From NCBI GenBank assembly GCA_963575745.1, contig CAUYUJ010004336.1:350773-414772 (forward strand): a DNA stretch of 64,000 nucleotides, in the 5' to 3' direction. Numbering within the stretch: the first letter of the stretch is position 1; the number at the start of each line of letters is the position of its first letter. Shown piece by piece: positions 31,181 to 41,900 of this stretch. This stretch comes from Prorocentrum cordatum (Eukaryota; Sar; Dinophyceae; Prorocentrales; Prorocentraceae). The notes under the pieces are model-generated. The model did no database searches, was not told where the DNA came from, and saw only the letters and a list, made by a program, of their open reading frames with translations. Made by a program: the position numbers and the translations under genes.

Positions 31181-31600
31181 GCACACTCGCTCGGCCGCCC
31201 CCCTTCCAGCTCCTCCCCCTCCTCTTGAACGCTCCTCGCTGCCGCTCCCCCTTCCCTGCCCACCCCCTCGGCGCGTCCACCACTAGGTGATCAGTGTGAG
31301 TACTTACCCCTCCATCCCTTTGCGCTCGGCCAGCCCCTTTCCAGCTCCTCCCCCTCTTCTCGAACTCTCCTCTCTGCCGCTTCCACTGCTTCTGGTGTTT
31401 TGTTTTCGGGTGGCCTTTCTGACCTGTCCTGGTGCCGCTGTGGTGCCCAGCGGTGCCCCAAGGCGCCCTCTCCAATTCGGCCCGCTCCCGTTCCACTGTG
31501 TTTCGGTTGGGGCAGCAGGACGCTGACCTGCCCATGCCCACCCCCCCAAGCACGTCCGCCCCTACTCAAAATGAGTGCGTACTCTCGTCTGCATCCTTAT
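31181..31600 (+). repeat. Degenerate pyrimidine-rich repeat, 2-3 units of about 130 bp
   Basis: CTCGGCC.(G/C)CCCC.TTCCAG, then CTCCTCCCCCTC.TCTTGAAC, recurs at 31187 and 31327, with a weaker unit near 31470. Confidence 0.5.
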
Positions 31601-31732
31601 GCTGTGCAAGGCGGGGGGGGGGCGCCTTTCCCGGGCGTGACGTTGCAGACAATATGCCAATTGTGTCTGCCCGTCCATATTGCAATACATGCTCGCCGCC
31701 CCCGAAGATCATACACATCATCCCGGACCCTG

Positions 31733-32365
31733 CGCCTCCTCCTCCTCCTCCTCCTCCTCCTCCTTATCGTCCTTACTTCTTAGTCCTGCCAACTCATCCT
31801 CCTTCCTCCTTCTGCTCACTCACCGTGCTCCTCTTCCTCATGATCCTCATCCGAACTACTTATCCTTCCTCCTCCTCCTCCTCCTCCTCCTCCCTTGTCC
31901 TTCTCCTCCTCTTCCACGGTCCTCGTCTTCCTCAAGACATGAATATCATCATTGCCGCTGCCACCTTGGACTCTGCTATGTCCTCTATGCTCCTCCTCGC
32001 TCCTAATTCCTCTATCCTCCTTCGTTACTGTTCCTTCTCGTCGTCGTCCTCCTCCTCCTTCTCCTCCTGCTCCTCCCCCGTGTTTCTCCCCTCCTCCTCC
32101 CCCTCCTCCTCCTCCTCCTCCTCCTCCTCCTCTTTCTCATTATCCATATTCACTTTTTCCTCCCCGCCTCCCCGGGTCCCCCTCCCTCGTTCCTCCTTCT
32201 CCTCCTCCTTCTCCAAGCAGCACTCCTTGCCAAATGGTTTTGATTGCTCCTCCTTGATTGCGCTCGCTCTCTTCCGCCCCCTCTCCTCTTCCTATTTTTC
32301 CTCCTCCTCCTCCTCCTCATCCCCCTCCTGCTCCTACTTCCTTCTCCTCCTCGTCCTCACTCTCG
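31733..32365. repeat. Interrupted (CCT)n / pyrimidine-rich block
   Basis: Long CT-rich block with several pure CCT runs (31735-31762, 31868-31895, 32095-32132, 32297-32325). No exon is seen. Confidence 0.85.
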
Positions 32366-32520
32366 CATATCTGTGAAGCAACCCAAGCTTGAGTAGTGTG
32401 TGGGTTTGAGCACTGATGTGGCATACACACACGTATATATATATACATATATATATGAGCACATACATACACAAACACACATGTACATGATACCGGAGCA
32501 AAGCCCCAACCAGATTTTGT

Positions 32521-32760
32521 GAAGGCTATAGGGCTATAGGGCTATGGGGCTATGGGGCTATAGGGCTATGGGGCTATAGGGCTATAGGGCTATAGAGCTA
32601 TAGGTAGGGCTATACGGCTATGAAGTTATTAGGGCTATAGGGCTATTGGTCTATATGGGGTATAGGGCTATTAGGGCTATTAGGGCTATTGGGCTATAGA
32701 GCTATAAGGCTTTAGGGCTATAAGGCTATTAGGGCTCTAGGGCTATGGGGCTACAGGGCA
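32521..32760 (+). repeat. 9-bp tandem repeat GGGCTATAG
   Basis: About 25 units of GGGCTATAG/GGGCTATTA/GGGCTATGG, preceded by a short (TA)n/(CA)n run at 32420-32480. Confidence 0.95.
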
Positions 32761-32977
32761 CCTGGGCACCCAGCCACCTGGGCACCTGGGCCCCCGGGCC
32801 CCCCGGCGTACCCGGGCACCCCAGCCCGCCGCCGAAATCGGCGGCACACCTCACCTAACCATATGAATCCGCTAGGACCCCTACAGAGGCAAGCTCTGAT
32901 TGGGGAATATATGTATGTGTATACATACAAATACAAATCCGCCGACCCAGTCGGCGTGTGGAAAACGCTCTTCCGTT

Positions 32978-32996
32978 CGTCGTCGTCGTCGTCGAA

Positions 32997-33027
<31 letters not shown>

Positions 33028-33034
33028 ACGACGT

Positions 33035-33076
<42 letters not shown>

Positions 33077-33078
33077 TC
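32978..33078. repeat. (CGT)n then (CGC)n tract
   Basis: About 25 CGT units with GAC interruptions change into CGC. Arg, Ser and Val frames are artefacts. Confidence 0.96.
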
Positions 33079-33289
33079 CCTCCCTCCCTTGCCCTCGGCC
33101 CTCCTCCTCAAGCACACCAGCCACAGCGAAATTGAGCAACGTCGTAGTTGAGTCGGAGGGAACCCCTTCCCTTTGATCCCTTCCCCGCAGGGGGAGGGGT
33201 GTCGACGGGGGTCCTGGGCGGGGGGGGGGCTCGTGGGGGGTCTTGGAAGGGGGTCCCGGGTCAGAATGCCATCCCTCCCGCGGGGTCCC

Positions 33290-33840
33290 AGGGAACACAA
33301 AACCCCAAGACGGGCCAAGAGTGCCCCTACGTAAGACGGTCCAAGAGGGCCCCAGACGCTAGAGATGGCCTCCAGACGCTCTAAGAAGCCTCCAAACGCA
33401 CTCCGAAGAGGGCCCTAAGAGGAAAATATCGCATGTGCTCCTCATGTTTTTGGCAGACTTGGGTGTTCTCGCCTTTTCGGCTTCCCGTCGCTCCAAGACG
33501 GCCCAAGAGGCCTCCAAGATCGCCATCGTATGATCCAAGATGTCTCCACGAGGGCCCCGAAACGACCCAAGAGGGCCATGAGACAGCCCAAGAAGCCTCC
33601 AAGACGGCCCAAGAGGCCCCCAAGACGGCTCCCAGAGCGTGCCCAGACAGGGGACCCGACGGGAGCTCTGCAACTCTCGGCCTCGGAACCTCCCAGGAGG
33701 CACCAGGAGGCCCCCATGAGGCCTCCCCAAAGGCCCCTAGAAACCTCCAAGAGGCCCCCAGGAAGACCCAAAAGGCCATCAAGAGACTCCCAGCAAACTC
33801 CCAAGAGGCCCTGGAAGACTCAAGAGGCCCCCCGCTCCTC
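33290..33840 (+). repeat. Degenerate CCAAGACGGCCCAAGAGGCC array
   Basis: The longest block of this family, about 550 bp of 10-14 bp units (CCAAGAGGCC, CAAGACGGCC). All units are in the same orientation as the other blocks. Confidence 0.8.
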
Positions 33841-34029
33841 GTCCACCTGTTCCATCTCCCTGTCCTCGCATACAAGGTCGGCGGCACTGGCCGCAAGGTC
33901 TTCACAATATATTACATATGTGTACGTGTATGTGTACAATCTGTATAATATAATGTGTAGATATCGATTCCCCAAACAATCTTTGCACTTAAGGGTCCCT
34001 GCCTCTGGTCTAAAGAACTGGGCCCGTAT

Positions 34030-34567
34030 GTCCGTCTGGCGGCTCCGTGCCCGCCGCCGCGGCCCCGTCGCCGCGTGTTGTCTGGGCTCGTGTCGGTCTG
34101 GCGGTTCCGTGCCGGCCGTCGCCGCCCTGTCGCCGCCGCCCGTCGCCGTTGCTTTGCCGTCGCCGTCGCATTGCGCTGCCTTGCGTTGCATTGTTTTGCG
34201 TTGCTTTTCGTTGTTCTGCATTGCTTTGCAGTGCAAAGCAAGGAATTGCATTGCCAGGTCTTGTTTCTTTTTAAGGAACAGGGCTTGTCTGTCTGTCTGG
34301 CGGCTATGTGGCCGCCGTCGCCGCCCCGTCGCCGCCTTGTCGCCACCCGTTGTCTGGGTTTGTCTGTCGGTCTGGCGGCTATGTGGCCGCCGTCGCCGCC
34401 CCGTCGCCGCCTTGTCACCACCCGTTGTCTGGGCGAGTTTGTGGGTCTGGCGGCTATGTGGCCGCCGTCGCCGCCACGTCGCCGCCTGGTCGCCGCCCGT
34501 CGTCTGGGCGAGTCTGTGGGTCTGGCGGCTATGTGGCCGCCGTCGCCGCCGCCTCGTCTCCGCCCTA
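34030..34567 (+). repeat. 75-bp minisatellite (4 clear units plus 2 degenerate)
   Basis: CTGGCGGCTATGTGGCCGCC plus GTCGCCGCC recurs at 34297, 34372, 34447 and 34522 exactly 75 bp apart; degenerate units begin near 34038 and 34107. Open frames here follow from the period being divisible by three. Confidence 0.93.
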
Positions 34568-34744
34568 GACTTTATTTTCCTAAAAGAAAATGCCCCCCTT
34601 CGTATTGCAAATTAAATATGATTCTGGCCCATCGTCCATCCCAAGTATGAATTTACAGCATCCCAAGGGGGGCAAATATCGCCCCCCCATCCTACGCAAA
34701 ACACACTATGCGCGCACACTGGGTTCTCAAACATCAGAATGTTT

Positions 34745-35400
34745 CAATCAACCCTTGCAAAGAAGTGGGACGCAGTGCACACGCGCGCGTCGTCGCGCGC
34801 GCATGCCGAAATCTTTCAAAACAATTGGTTTCTTAAGGATGTCAGAATCGAGTGTCCAAACGCATATAAGAACACCAAATTTCGCAACACGCTTGTTCAG
34901 AAAAGCTTGTGCGCGCGCTCCCGCGAAGTCTTAAGACAACCGTAAGTTTTCAACATGTTCAAAACCATGCTACCAAACGGGCTCCGCGCGCGCATGTCGA
35001 AATCGTTCGAACGTCCTTGCGCGCGTGCCGTCGCGAGAATCCTTTTGTAAAAAAAGGGACGAAGTGTACGCGCGCGCGTTGTCGCGCGCGCATGCCGAAA
35101 TCCTTCCAGAACCGTCAGTTTCGTAGCGATTTCAAAACCGAGTGTCCAAACACATATAATAACACATGGTATCTCGACATCAGCTTTCAAAACAAAAACG
35201 TGCGCTTTTGCTGTTGTGAATTCTTGAGAAAACCATCGGTTTTTAACATTGTCATGGAATTCTGCCAAATGGGCCTCTTGCGCCGCATGCCGACATCATT
35301 CGCACGCCCTTTGCGCGCGTGCTGGGGGGGGGGCACGATCTGTATCAAGTAACACCATGCGGACCACTCTCGCGCGTCGGCCGCGCGCGCATGTCGAACT
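34745..35400 (+). repeat. Satellite of about 297-bp unit, array 1
   Basis: CGCGCGTCGTCGCGCGCGCA, then TGCCGAAATC(C/T)TTC, GAGTGTCCAAACGCATAT recur about 297 bp apart. A half-unit variant (GCGCATGTCGAAATCGTTCG) is offset by about 190 bp. It is the first element of the composite duplication. Confidence 0.85.
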
Positions 35401-35419
35401 GTTTCCACAACCTTCATCA

Positions 35420-35560
35420 CCGACGCGAGGACGTCATCGTCGTCGGCGTGATCAGCATCGGCGCCACCACTGGCCGCGCCTTCGTCGTTGCCAACATCGT
35501 CACCAACATCGCTACGATCATCATCGTGTCTACCGTTTTCGATGTCGCCATGATACCGCG
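35420..35560 (+). repeat. Short GTC/ATC triplet block (composite copy 1)
   Basis: CGTCATCGTCGTCGGCGTGA, with later ATCATCATCGTG. It is the counterpart of the 770-bp GTC tract at 36665. Confidence 0.7.
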
Positions 35561-35809
35561 CCCGCCCAAGTCGCCGACTCGCAGTGAAGCGCCCGATGGG
35601 ATGTGCCCAGCGGTCAGCGCCACCGCGGCCGCGCCGGTCGCGCCAAACTAGGTGGCGCGCGTGCTTGGGTTGGCGCGGCCGCAGAGATGCACCAGCCAAC
35701 GCCAAGCATGCATCGCAATCGCCACCGCGTGGGTTTTGCAAACCAAATTGCGGGTGGATGGGTGGGCTGTTTGCAAACGCGTGGGATGTGACAACTCGTT
35801 CGCTAAAAT

Positions 35810-36110
35810 CAATTGCACAATATGGATTGCACCGCGTAGGTTGCACAACAAAGGCCGCACCGCATAGATCGCACAGCATACATTGCACCACATAGCTGGC
35901 ACAACGTATACGGGACCCCATGTACTGCACCACGTGGGTTGAGCAGCATCGATTCGACCATAGAATGCGCAACATAAGTTGCGTCATAAAGTGTACCACA
36001 TATGTTGCACCACGTACGGCACTGTACATTGTATCGTGCACCACGTAGAGAACGCAACCTATATTGCACCGCGTAGATTGCAGCACATACGTCCCAGCCA
36101 GGCCGGTATC
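35810..36110 (+). repeat. 16-bp repeat array (GATTGCACCACATAGG), copy 1
   Basis: About 18 degenerate units such as GATTGCACCGCGTAG and GTTGCACAACA(T)A. It is preceded at 35745-35770 by ATTGCGGGTGGATGGGTGGG, which also precedes copy 2. Confidence 0.85.
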
Positions 36111-36169
36111 GCCCCCCCCCCCGCCATTCATTCTCTGCAACAAATACTATGCGCGCGCAGTCGTCTATC

Positions 36170-36662
36170 AAAAATCATAAGTTTTCAAGAATCCCTTGCA
36201 AAAGACGGGACGAAGTGCACACGCGCGCGTCGTCGCGCGCGGATGCCAAAATCCACCAAAAACCTTCGGCTTCGGAAGGATTTCAAAATCGAGCTTCCCA
36301 GAAAGATACAAACCACACAGGGTTTCGCAACACTGATGCTCTAAAAAAGCTTACGCGCGCGCTCTTGCGAAATCTTAAGAAAACCCTGAGTTGTTCAATC
36401 ATGTCAGAACATGTTACCATACGGGCTTCGCGCGCGCGCGCATGTCGAAATCGTTCGAGCGCCCTTGCGCGCGTGCAGTCGCGAGAGCCCTCTGCAACAA
36501 AAAAACCAACGAAGTGCACGCGCGCGCGCGTCGTCGCGCGCGCATGTCGAAATCCTTCAACAACCTTCGGTTTCGGAAGGGTTTCGAAATCGAGTGTCCA
36601 AAAACATACAAAAACACATGGTTTCGCAACACGGATTTTCAACAAAAGCGTGCGCTCTTGCC
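36170..36662 (+). repeat. Satellite of about 297-bp unit, array 2
   Basis: It repeats the 34745-35400 landmarks (CGCGCGTCGTCGCGCGCG at 36223 and 36520, GAAATCGTTCGAGCGCCCTT). Confidence 0.85.
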
Positions 36663-36664
36663 CT

Positions 36665-36698
36665 TGCGTCGTCGTCGTCGTCGCCTTCCTCCCTCCCC

Positions 36699-36729
<31 letters not shown>

Positions 36730-37435
36730 CTCTGTCTTTCCTCGTCGTCGTCGTCGTCGTTGTCGTCGTCCTCTTTGGCGTCGTCGTCGTTTCCGTCGTC
36801 GCTGTCGCCGTGGTCGTCCTTTCTCCTCCCTCGTCGTCGTCGTCGTCGTCCGTCGTCAGCGTCTCGTCGTCGTCCCTCCTATTTCGACACCATTGTCGTC
36901 GTCGTCGTCGCCTTCCCTCCTCCCTCGTCGTTGTCGTCGTCGGCGTCGCCGTCCTCCCTCCGTCTTCGTCGTTCGAGTCGTCGCCGTCCTGCCTCCTCCC
37001 TCGTCGTTGTCGTCGTTGTCGCCGTCGTCCTCCCTCCTCCCTCGTCGTTGTCGTCGTCGTCTTCGTTGGCGACGTCGTCGTCGTCGTCGTCGTCGTCTTC
37101 GTCGTCGTCGTCGTCGGCGGCGGCGGCGTCGTCGTCGTCGTCGTCGTGGTCGTCGTCGGCGTCGGCGTCGGCGTCGTCGTCGGCGTCGTCGTCGTCGTCG
37201 GCGTCGGCGTCGGCGTCGTCGTTATCGTCGTCGGCGTCGGCGTCATCGGCGTCATCGTCGTCGTCGGCGTCGGCGTCGGCGGCGTCGTCGTCGTCGTCGT
37301 CGTCGGTGTCGTCGTTGTCGTCGTCGTTGTCGTCGTCGTCGTCGAAGTTGTAGGAGTCGTCGTCGGTGTCGTCGTAATCGTCGTCGGCGTCGTCGTCGTT
37401 GTCGCTGTCGTCGTCGGCGTCGGTGTCGTTGCCAA
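36665..37435. repeat. (GTC)n tract, about 770 bp
   Basis: GTC/CGTCGT/GGC triplets with CTCCCTC interruptions. Arg-, Val-, Ser- and Asp/Thr-rich frames of several hundred codons arise on both strands and are artefacts. Confidence 0.97.
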
Positions 37436-37539
37436 ATGCCATTTGGTACCTACCGTCACGGTCTTAAGAGGTCTTGCGACCAAGTTGCGGGTGGGAGGGT
37501 GGGATATTCGCACAAGCAATGGAGAGGACAGCTTCAAGA

Positions 37540-37945
37540 CAGTCAAAGTGAACTGCACAACATAGATTGCACCACTCCGACTGCACCACATAGCTCGCGC
37601 ACCATGTATTGGACCGCATTCGTTGCACCGCATGGAATCCACAACATAGGTTGCCCAACATAGCGTGCGCAACCTATAGAGAACCATATACACTGCACCA
37701 CGTAAATCGCACAACATATCGTGCACCACGCAGGTTGCACCACATAGATGACACCACGTCGGCTGCATAACGTATATTTCGCCACATGTTTTGCACCACT
37801 CAGACTGCACCACGCAGCTTATACAACATATTGTGGTATGCATCCATTGCACAGCATTGACGACAGCAAGTAGATTGCGCAACTTATACTGCACCTCACA
37901 CACACATATATATGGATCTAGATAGAGATTGCGCCACATAGGTTG
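37540..37945 (+). repeat. 16-bp repeat array (GATTGCACCACATAGG), copy 2
   Basis: About 24 units, preceded by GTTGCGGGTGGGAGGGTGGG at 37484-37503 as in copy 1. Confidence 0.87.
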
Positions 37946-37984
37946 CCCACGACTGCCACCATTGCATATTCAGTTACACGGCAT

Positions 37985-38255
37985 GTAGATTTGCATGCAT
38001 GTGTGTATATATGCATGTCTGTATGTATGTATGTATGTATGTTTGTATGTATGTATAGATATGTCTGTATGTATGTATGTATGTATGCATGCATGCATGT
38101 ATGTATGTATGTATGTATGTATGTATGTATGTGTGTGTGTATGTATGTGTTTTTCTGCCTGTCTGTCTGTCTGTCTGTCTGTATGAATGTATGTATGTGT
38201 ATGTGTGTATGTGTGCATGAGTGTACGTCTGTATGTACCATGGTACACCTGCAGG
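37985..38255. repeat. (ATGT)n / (CTGT)n microsatellite
   Basis: ATGT units with an internal (GTCT)n at 38155-38182 and (GT)n at 38130. Confidence 0.96.
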
Positions 38256-38431
38256 TATGCATGCACAACTTATTTCCCCCGGTGGGGCCGTCATCGGGTT
38301 GGTATTTCCCATGCGCTTCCTTCCGTTCGGATCGTTCTCGGCCGCTTGTCTTCGGCCGCCCCGGCCGGGCGCTGCCGCCCCAGAGCCTGGAGCTGTCCTG
38401 TCCCGCTTGTGCCACGACTCGATACGAGTGC

Positions 38432-38607
38432 TACAGGGCAGTTTTTAATACATAGGTTTTTCATTGTTTGTTTTAACTATGGTTTTTTGATACATGACTG
38501 ATTTATGCATACATGTATGCATGAACTTATCGTTGTTGTTAATACTACACCCCTGCATTTTTTATACATGATCCGCACGCGGAACATGTATTAAAAACGG
38601 CACTGTA
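38432..38607. mobile_element. TIR element family F10 (176 bp, AT-rich)
   Basis: TACAGGGCAGTTTTTAATAC at the left is inverted at the right as GTATTAAAAACGGCACTGTA. The interior is the most AT-rich stretch of the window and has a TGCATACATGTATGCA palindrome. The TA at both ends could be a target duplication. Only one copy is present. Confidence 0.85.
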
Positions 38608-39175
38608 TTCCCCCTCCCCGCCCCCTGACGCAGTGCGTGGGGAACCAGGGCCGAAGCCAGCTGGATGGGGGGGAGGGCGCATGCGCCGACCGCGGGCCCC
38701 GAGAAGGACTCACAGGAGGCAGGAGCAGCACGGGCAGCATGAGGGCGAGGAGGAGAAGAACGGCGAGGATCAGCGAGGAGGAGGAGGAGGAAAGGCACCC
38801 GCCGAGGAAGGAGAGAGGTCCACCGTCGTGGCCCCGCGGGCGCGCGCAGGCGGGAGCGGCGGGCGCTGGGCGGTCCTGCTTGGCCGCCGCGCGGTACACG
38901 TGGCCGCCGCGCGCCATTGGGGGCCACGGGGCTCTATTCAAGAGTTTGGCCTCTGGCGAGCTTCTGGATGTTGGGGCTTCTCTTGGCCCCTTACACGAAG
39001 GCGGGTTCTGAAAAGACAGAAGACATGGTCTGGGGAAAGGCAGCGGTTATGACTAGCACGCAATAGGTGGAAACAAACATTATGCAGCATATCAAGTGCG
39101 AAGAATTGAGACAGGAGGCATTCACGGGATTCAGAAGAGAAGAGGTGAAGGTTAATCGCGGCCAGGTCGGACTTT
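38608..39175. other. Unique GC-rich sequence, no gene assigned
   Basis: A minus frame contains a hydrophobic stretch (LILAVLLLLALMLPVLLLPP) preceded by a Ser run from a TCC tract. It could be a membrane-anchor exon but resembles chance reading of pyrimidine-rich DNA. Confidence 0.3.
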
Positions 39176-39180
39176 CAATA

Positions 39181-39292
39181 GGAGGAGGAGGCGGTGGAGG
39201 AGGAGGAGGAGGAGGAGGAGGAGGAGGAGGAGGAGGAGGAGGAGTGAGAAGGAGGAGGGGGAGGAGAAGGAGAAGGAGGAGGAGGAGGAGGA
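39181..39292. repeat. (GGA)n tract
   Basis: GGA with GGC and GGGGGA interruptions, just downstream of the last candidate exon of the 39.4-41.5 kb gene. Confidence 0.95.
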
Positions 39293-39429
39293 CCATAACA
39301 GCGACCTCCTGATAACCTCCTCTTCAGAGGACCTCTTGAGCCCAGCCACCACAAAGGAGGTTGGGGAATCAACCAGACTAACGGCCCGAACCATATCTAC
39401 GAAAATCGAAAGGAAGCTGGCCCAAGGCC

Positions 39430-41485
39430 CTAGTCAGAGCTGCCAGAATCGCTGGCATGCTTGGCCGAACCCGTCGCGTCGACGACTTTGTCCTGAACAG
39501 AAAGAGAAGTCGACGGATCTGCTGCAACTGGCTCCGACTGTCCCGAAGAGGGGGGGGCACGGGGGGCCCAGACGCCAGGAGACAGGGAGCAGTGCTCACC
39601 TGCAAACCATACACAGGATCATGCACACTGGAGCCCGACCGACCACAGCTAGAACTGGCACTGGAACGCTGCACAGCGAGGCCCAACTCAGCCGCTCGCC
39701 CTGGCAGCGATGCGGCTGAGGGGCCTGCTATCCTCGTCCGAACCCCCACCCCCTACCTCCGAGGAGAGAGGCTCGGAGGAAGAGCGGGGATTCGCACATG
39801 GCACGGTGCTGGCAGGGCCTGGGGTCGGCGAGAGCGTGCCTGAAGCCCCAGGCCGTTCCAAGCCAGCTCCTTCGGAACAGAAAATGGGGGCCGACCACGG
39901 AGACGGGATGAGCTGCACATGTGTTACTCCTTTCTTCTCTCCCGAGGTGTCAGCCCCAGAGAAAGTTCTTACACTCGGCTATGCCGGCACCAGGCCCCTC
40001 GCGCCCAGCACAGTTCCCCCCCCACTTTTCTGACTCTGGCGCCTGGGCTCTAGAAGTGGCAGCGGAGACATTTACACATGAAGGATCCGCCCGAGCAATC
40101 CACCACAGCGCAATGATGACCGTGCGAGTCCAGGAGCTGAGGGTTAAGACGCGGGCGGGCTCTACTGTGCCCAGGAGGAGGGCGGTCCACCCCACGCTTG
40201 CCTCTGAGACACGCCAGACATTGACTCCTCAGTCCAGAACCAGTCGTGGACCAGCGTATCTTCGCGCTCCTTCTTCTGAGGGCGGCGACAAGAGGCATCG
40301 GATAAGTCCAATCCCAGCAGTGTAGGCAAGGGCTTGGACCCCAACGCCTGCGCCCCGAGACTCTGTCCACAAGGCCCTTGGATCCATCGCGGAATGCTGA
40401 CATACAGCCGGAACAATGCACAGCATCGCCGTCGAGGTTCACCCCCGCGGCCGCGAAACGGTGACACTCTCCGCACTGGGATGTCTGAGGGAGGTGGGCC
40501 CACCCGGGCCCAAAGACTCGGGCCAGGAGGTGGCCGTGCTCTGAGACTGTTACAAAGTCCCAGCCACCCTGCGAGAGTTCTTCGATCTTGGCCGGGGAAA
40601 AACTTCTATCCAGGGGAAGCTGTCTCATAACCTTCTGGAGGTCGGGCCCAGGGAAGTCGAGGCCAACATCCCCGATACCCTCTGGACAAGAAGTCAGCCT
40701 TGACTCCATCCATGTCAGTCCAGGCCTCACGGGACCTGGAACTACGTCTACTGGGCAGGCAAACGCACCTTTGAGGGAGCAGGAGGAGGAGGAGGAGAAG
40801 GAGGAGGAGGAGGAGGGGGAGGAGGAGGAGGAGTTGATGAGTTCCCCAATCGATTGTTCACGAGCCTCCAAGGCCCACTGGATGACCTCCGCGCTGACCA
40901 ACGCTCCGCGTTCGCTCTGGCAGGCCTCGCACCCCTAAGAGCCTAAGAAAAAGAGAGCCCACCTTAGCCTTTCGAAGAGGGCGGCACTTGCAGACGAAAT
41001 AGCAGCACGGTATTTGGGTCCAGGTGACATTGCACAGCAGCGCTCTGAGGCACCCTGTCTCCGACGGAATGTACCCCTGGGGCTTCAAGGCCCTCAAGAT
41101 GATGTCGAAATACGACCGATTGGAACTGACGAGCGAGGGGGGATAGGAGGAGGGGGAGGGGGATGGGAAGGAGGAGGAGGAAGAGGAGGAGGAGGAGGAG
41201 GAGGAGGAGGAGGAGGAGGAAGAGGAGAAGGGAGCCTCTCTGTCCTCCACTCGGCGCTGGTGCAGTTGTGGCAAGTGCCCGCGCATTGCCTTCACACGCA
41301 AGGTTTTTCAGGCCTGTCTTCTGACGGCCTCGAACTGCACGCCCTCGGCAACCTCCACCCCGCATCTCTTCCGCTGCTGCTTGTCGTCCTTGCTGGATTT
41401 GTCCTTTTTCTCCTCTGCTACCTCCCCTTGGTCCTCCCCGTCCCTCTCCTCCATCCTTTCGCCTAGCTCCTCGGCCCCTCCCGCT
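39430..41485 (-). CDS. Candidate multi-exon gene of unknown function
   Basis: Four minus-strand pieces look coding. Exon b1 (about 41485-41314) is acidic-basic: AEELGERMEERDGEDQGEVA ... KDDKQQRKRCGVEVAEGVQF, with a GC donor CAG|GCCTGA. Exon b2 (41125-40988) is FQSVVFRHHLEGLEAPGVHS ... DPNTVLLFRLQ. Exon b3 starts at 40934 after a 53-nt intron (CAA|GTGCCG ... CTCTTAG|GG) with GCEACQSERGALVSAEVIQW, and its frame is open to 40050. It passes through a Ser run encoded by a TCC tract and shows CGECHRF ... HCSGC, a possible zinc-binding cysteine pattern. A last exon (39537-39430) gives SEPVAADPSTSLSVQDKVVD ... SDSGSSD and a stop. Exon order is inferred and the region between b3 and the last exon is unresolved. 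No known family is recognised. Confidence 0.4.
40050..40934 (-). CDS. Longest open piece of the 39.4-41.5 kb candidate gene (exon b3 or exons b3/b4)
   Basis: The frame is open for 294 codons, which is long for this region outside repeats. The segment DLQKVMRQLPLDRSFSPAKI, then EELSQGGWDFVTVSEHGHLL has balanced composition. The TCC tract at 40776-40835 (Ser run on this strand) may be coding or may be the polypyrimidine part of an intron ending at CTCAAAG|GTG. The 3' part after about 40400 has competing open frames, so a splice exit there is likely. Confidence 0.38.
   Translation of the reverse strand, partial: GCEACQSERGALVSAEVIQWALEAREQSIGELINSSSSSPSSSSSFSSSSSCSLKGAFACPVDVVPGPVRPGLTWMESRLTSCPEGIGDVGLDFPGPDLQKVMRQLPLDRSFSPAKIEELSQGGWDFVTVSEHGHLLARVFGPGWAHLPQTSQCGECHRFAAAGVNLDGDAVHCSGCMSAFRDGSKGLVDRVSGRRRWGPSPCLHCWDWTYPMPLVAALRRRSAKIRWSTTGSGLRSQCLACLRGKRGVDRPPPGHSRARPRLNPQLLDSHGHHCAVVDCSGGSFMCKCLRCHF
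40776..40835. repeat. Short (GGA)n tract inside the candidate gene
   Basis: On the minus strand it reads TCC repeats (Ser run) directly before CTCAAAG|GTG, so it may be either coding or an intronic polypyrimidine tract. Confidence 0.9.
41148..41236. repeat. (GGA)n tract between candidate exons b1 and b2
   Basis: On the minus strand a pyrimidine run precedes the acceptor CGTCAG|TTCC, as expected for an intron 3' end. Confidence 0.93.
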
Positions 41486-41689
41486 GCAAATGCCATTCGA
41501 GGGTCAAGGTCGCATTCGACACCCAGGTTGGCGAATATAAGCATTCGGGGCACGATCATCAGGGATGGGAGGGAGGGAAGGGTAGTGTGGCAGATGAGGC
41601 ACGAGCGCGCCAATCTTGCTTCCCCCATCTCTGCCAATTGTTGTACTCGCCCCCTGCCCCCCGTCGAAATAGCAGCGCGGGGTCTTGGG

Positions 41690-41900
41690 CATCTGACAAA
41701 CCGTCACGGGGATGCTGGTCGCGACCCGCAGGAGGCCTGGCAATCTTGGTGGGGCCCCATGTGGTGGGCCCCCCTCTCAATAGCGCTTCGCGAGCATGAC
41801 GCATCAGCATCGAGGCTTCTGCAGAGAGCTCGGCGCTCACGCCGCGCAGCGCTCGCTTCCCTCTGAAGGCCAGGTGCGGCGCGCACGAAGTTGCAGCGAA
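41690..41900 (-). CDS. Possible small exon upstream of the 39.4-41.5 kb candidate
   Basis: The minus frame reads FRGKRALRGVSAELSAEASM, then LMRHAREALLRGGPTTWGPT and KIARPPAGRDQH. It sits 200 bp upstream of exon b1 on the same strand, so it could be an earlier exon of that gene. Splice sites are not decisive. Confidence 0.25.

Noticed and set aside
32521-32760. CRISPR-like regular repeats
   Set aside because: The 9-bp units are contiguous without spacers; the 16-bp arrays at 35.8 and 37.5 kb are likewise degenerate tandem repeats. The genome is eukaryotic.
33530-34615. A 361-aa plus-strand frame
   Set aside because: It is composed of a CCAAGA.GGCC array and the 75-bp repeat. The period is divisible by three, so lack of stops is expected.
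36149-37939. Arg-, Val-, Ser- or Thr/Asp-rich frames of 180-500 codons
   Set aside because: They are products of the (GTC)n tract, open in several frames on both strands.
39600-39720. A third Kazal-like exon (SSSCGRSGSSVHDPVYGLQ) on the minus strand with a CAG|GTGAGC donor
   Set aside because: The cysteine spacing and the C-T-x-E-W-D-P core are absent. The donor is good but the similarity is not.
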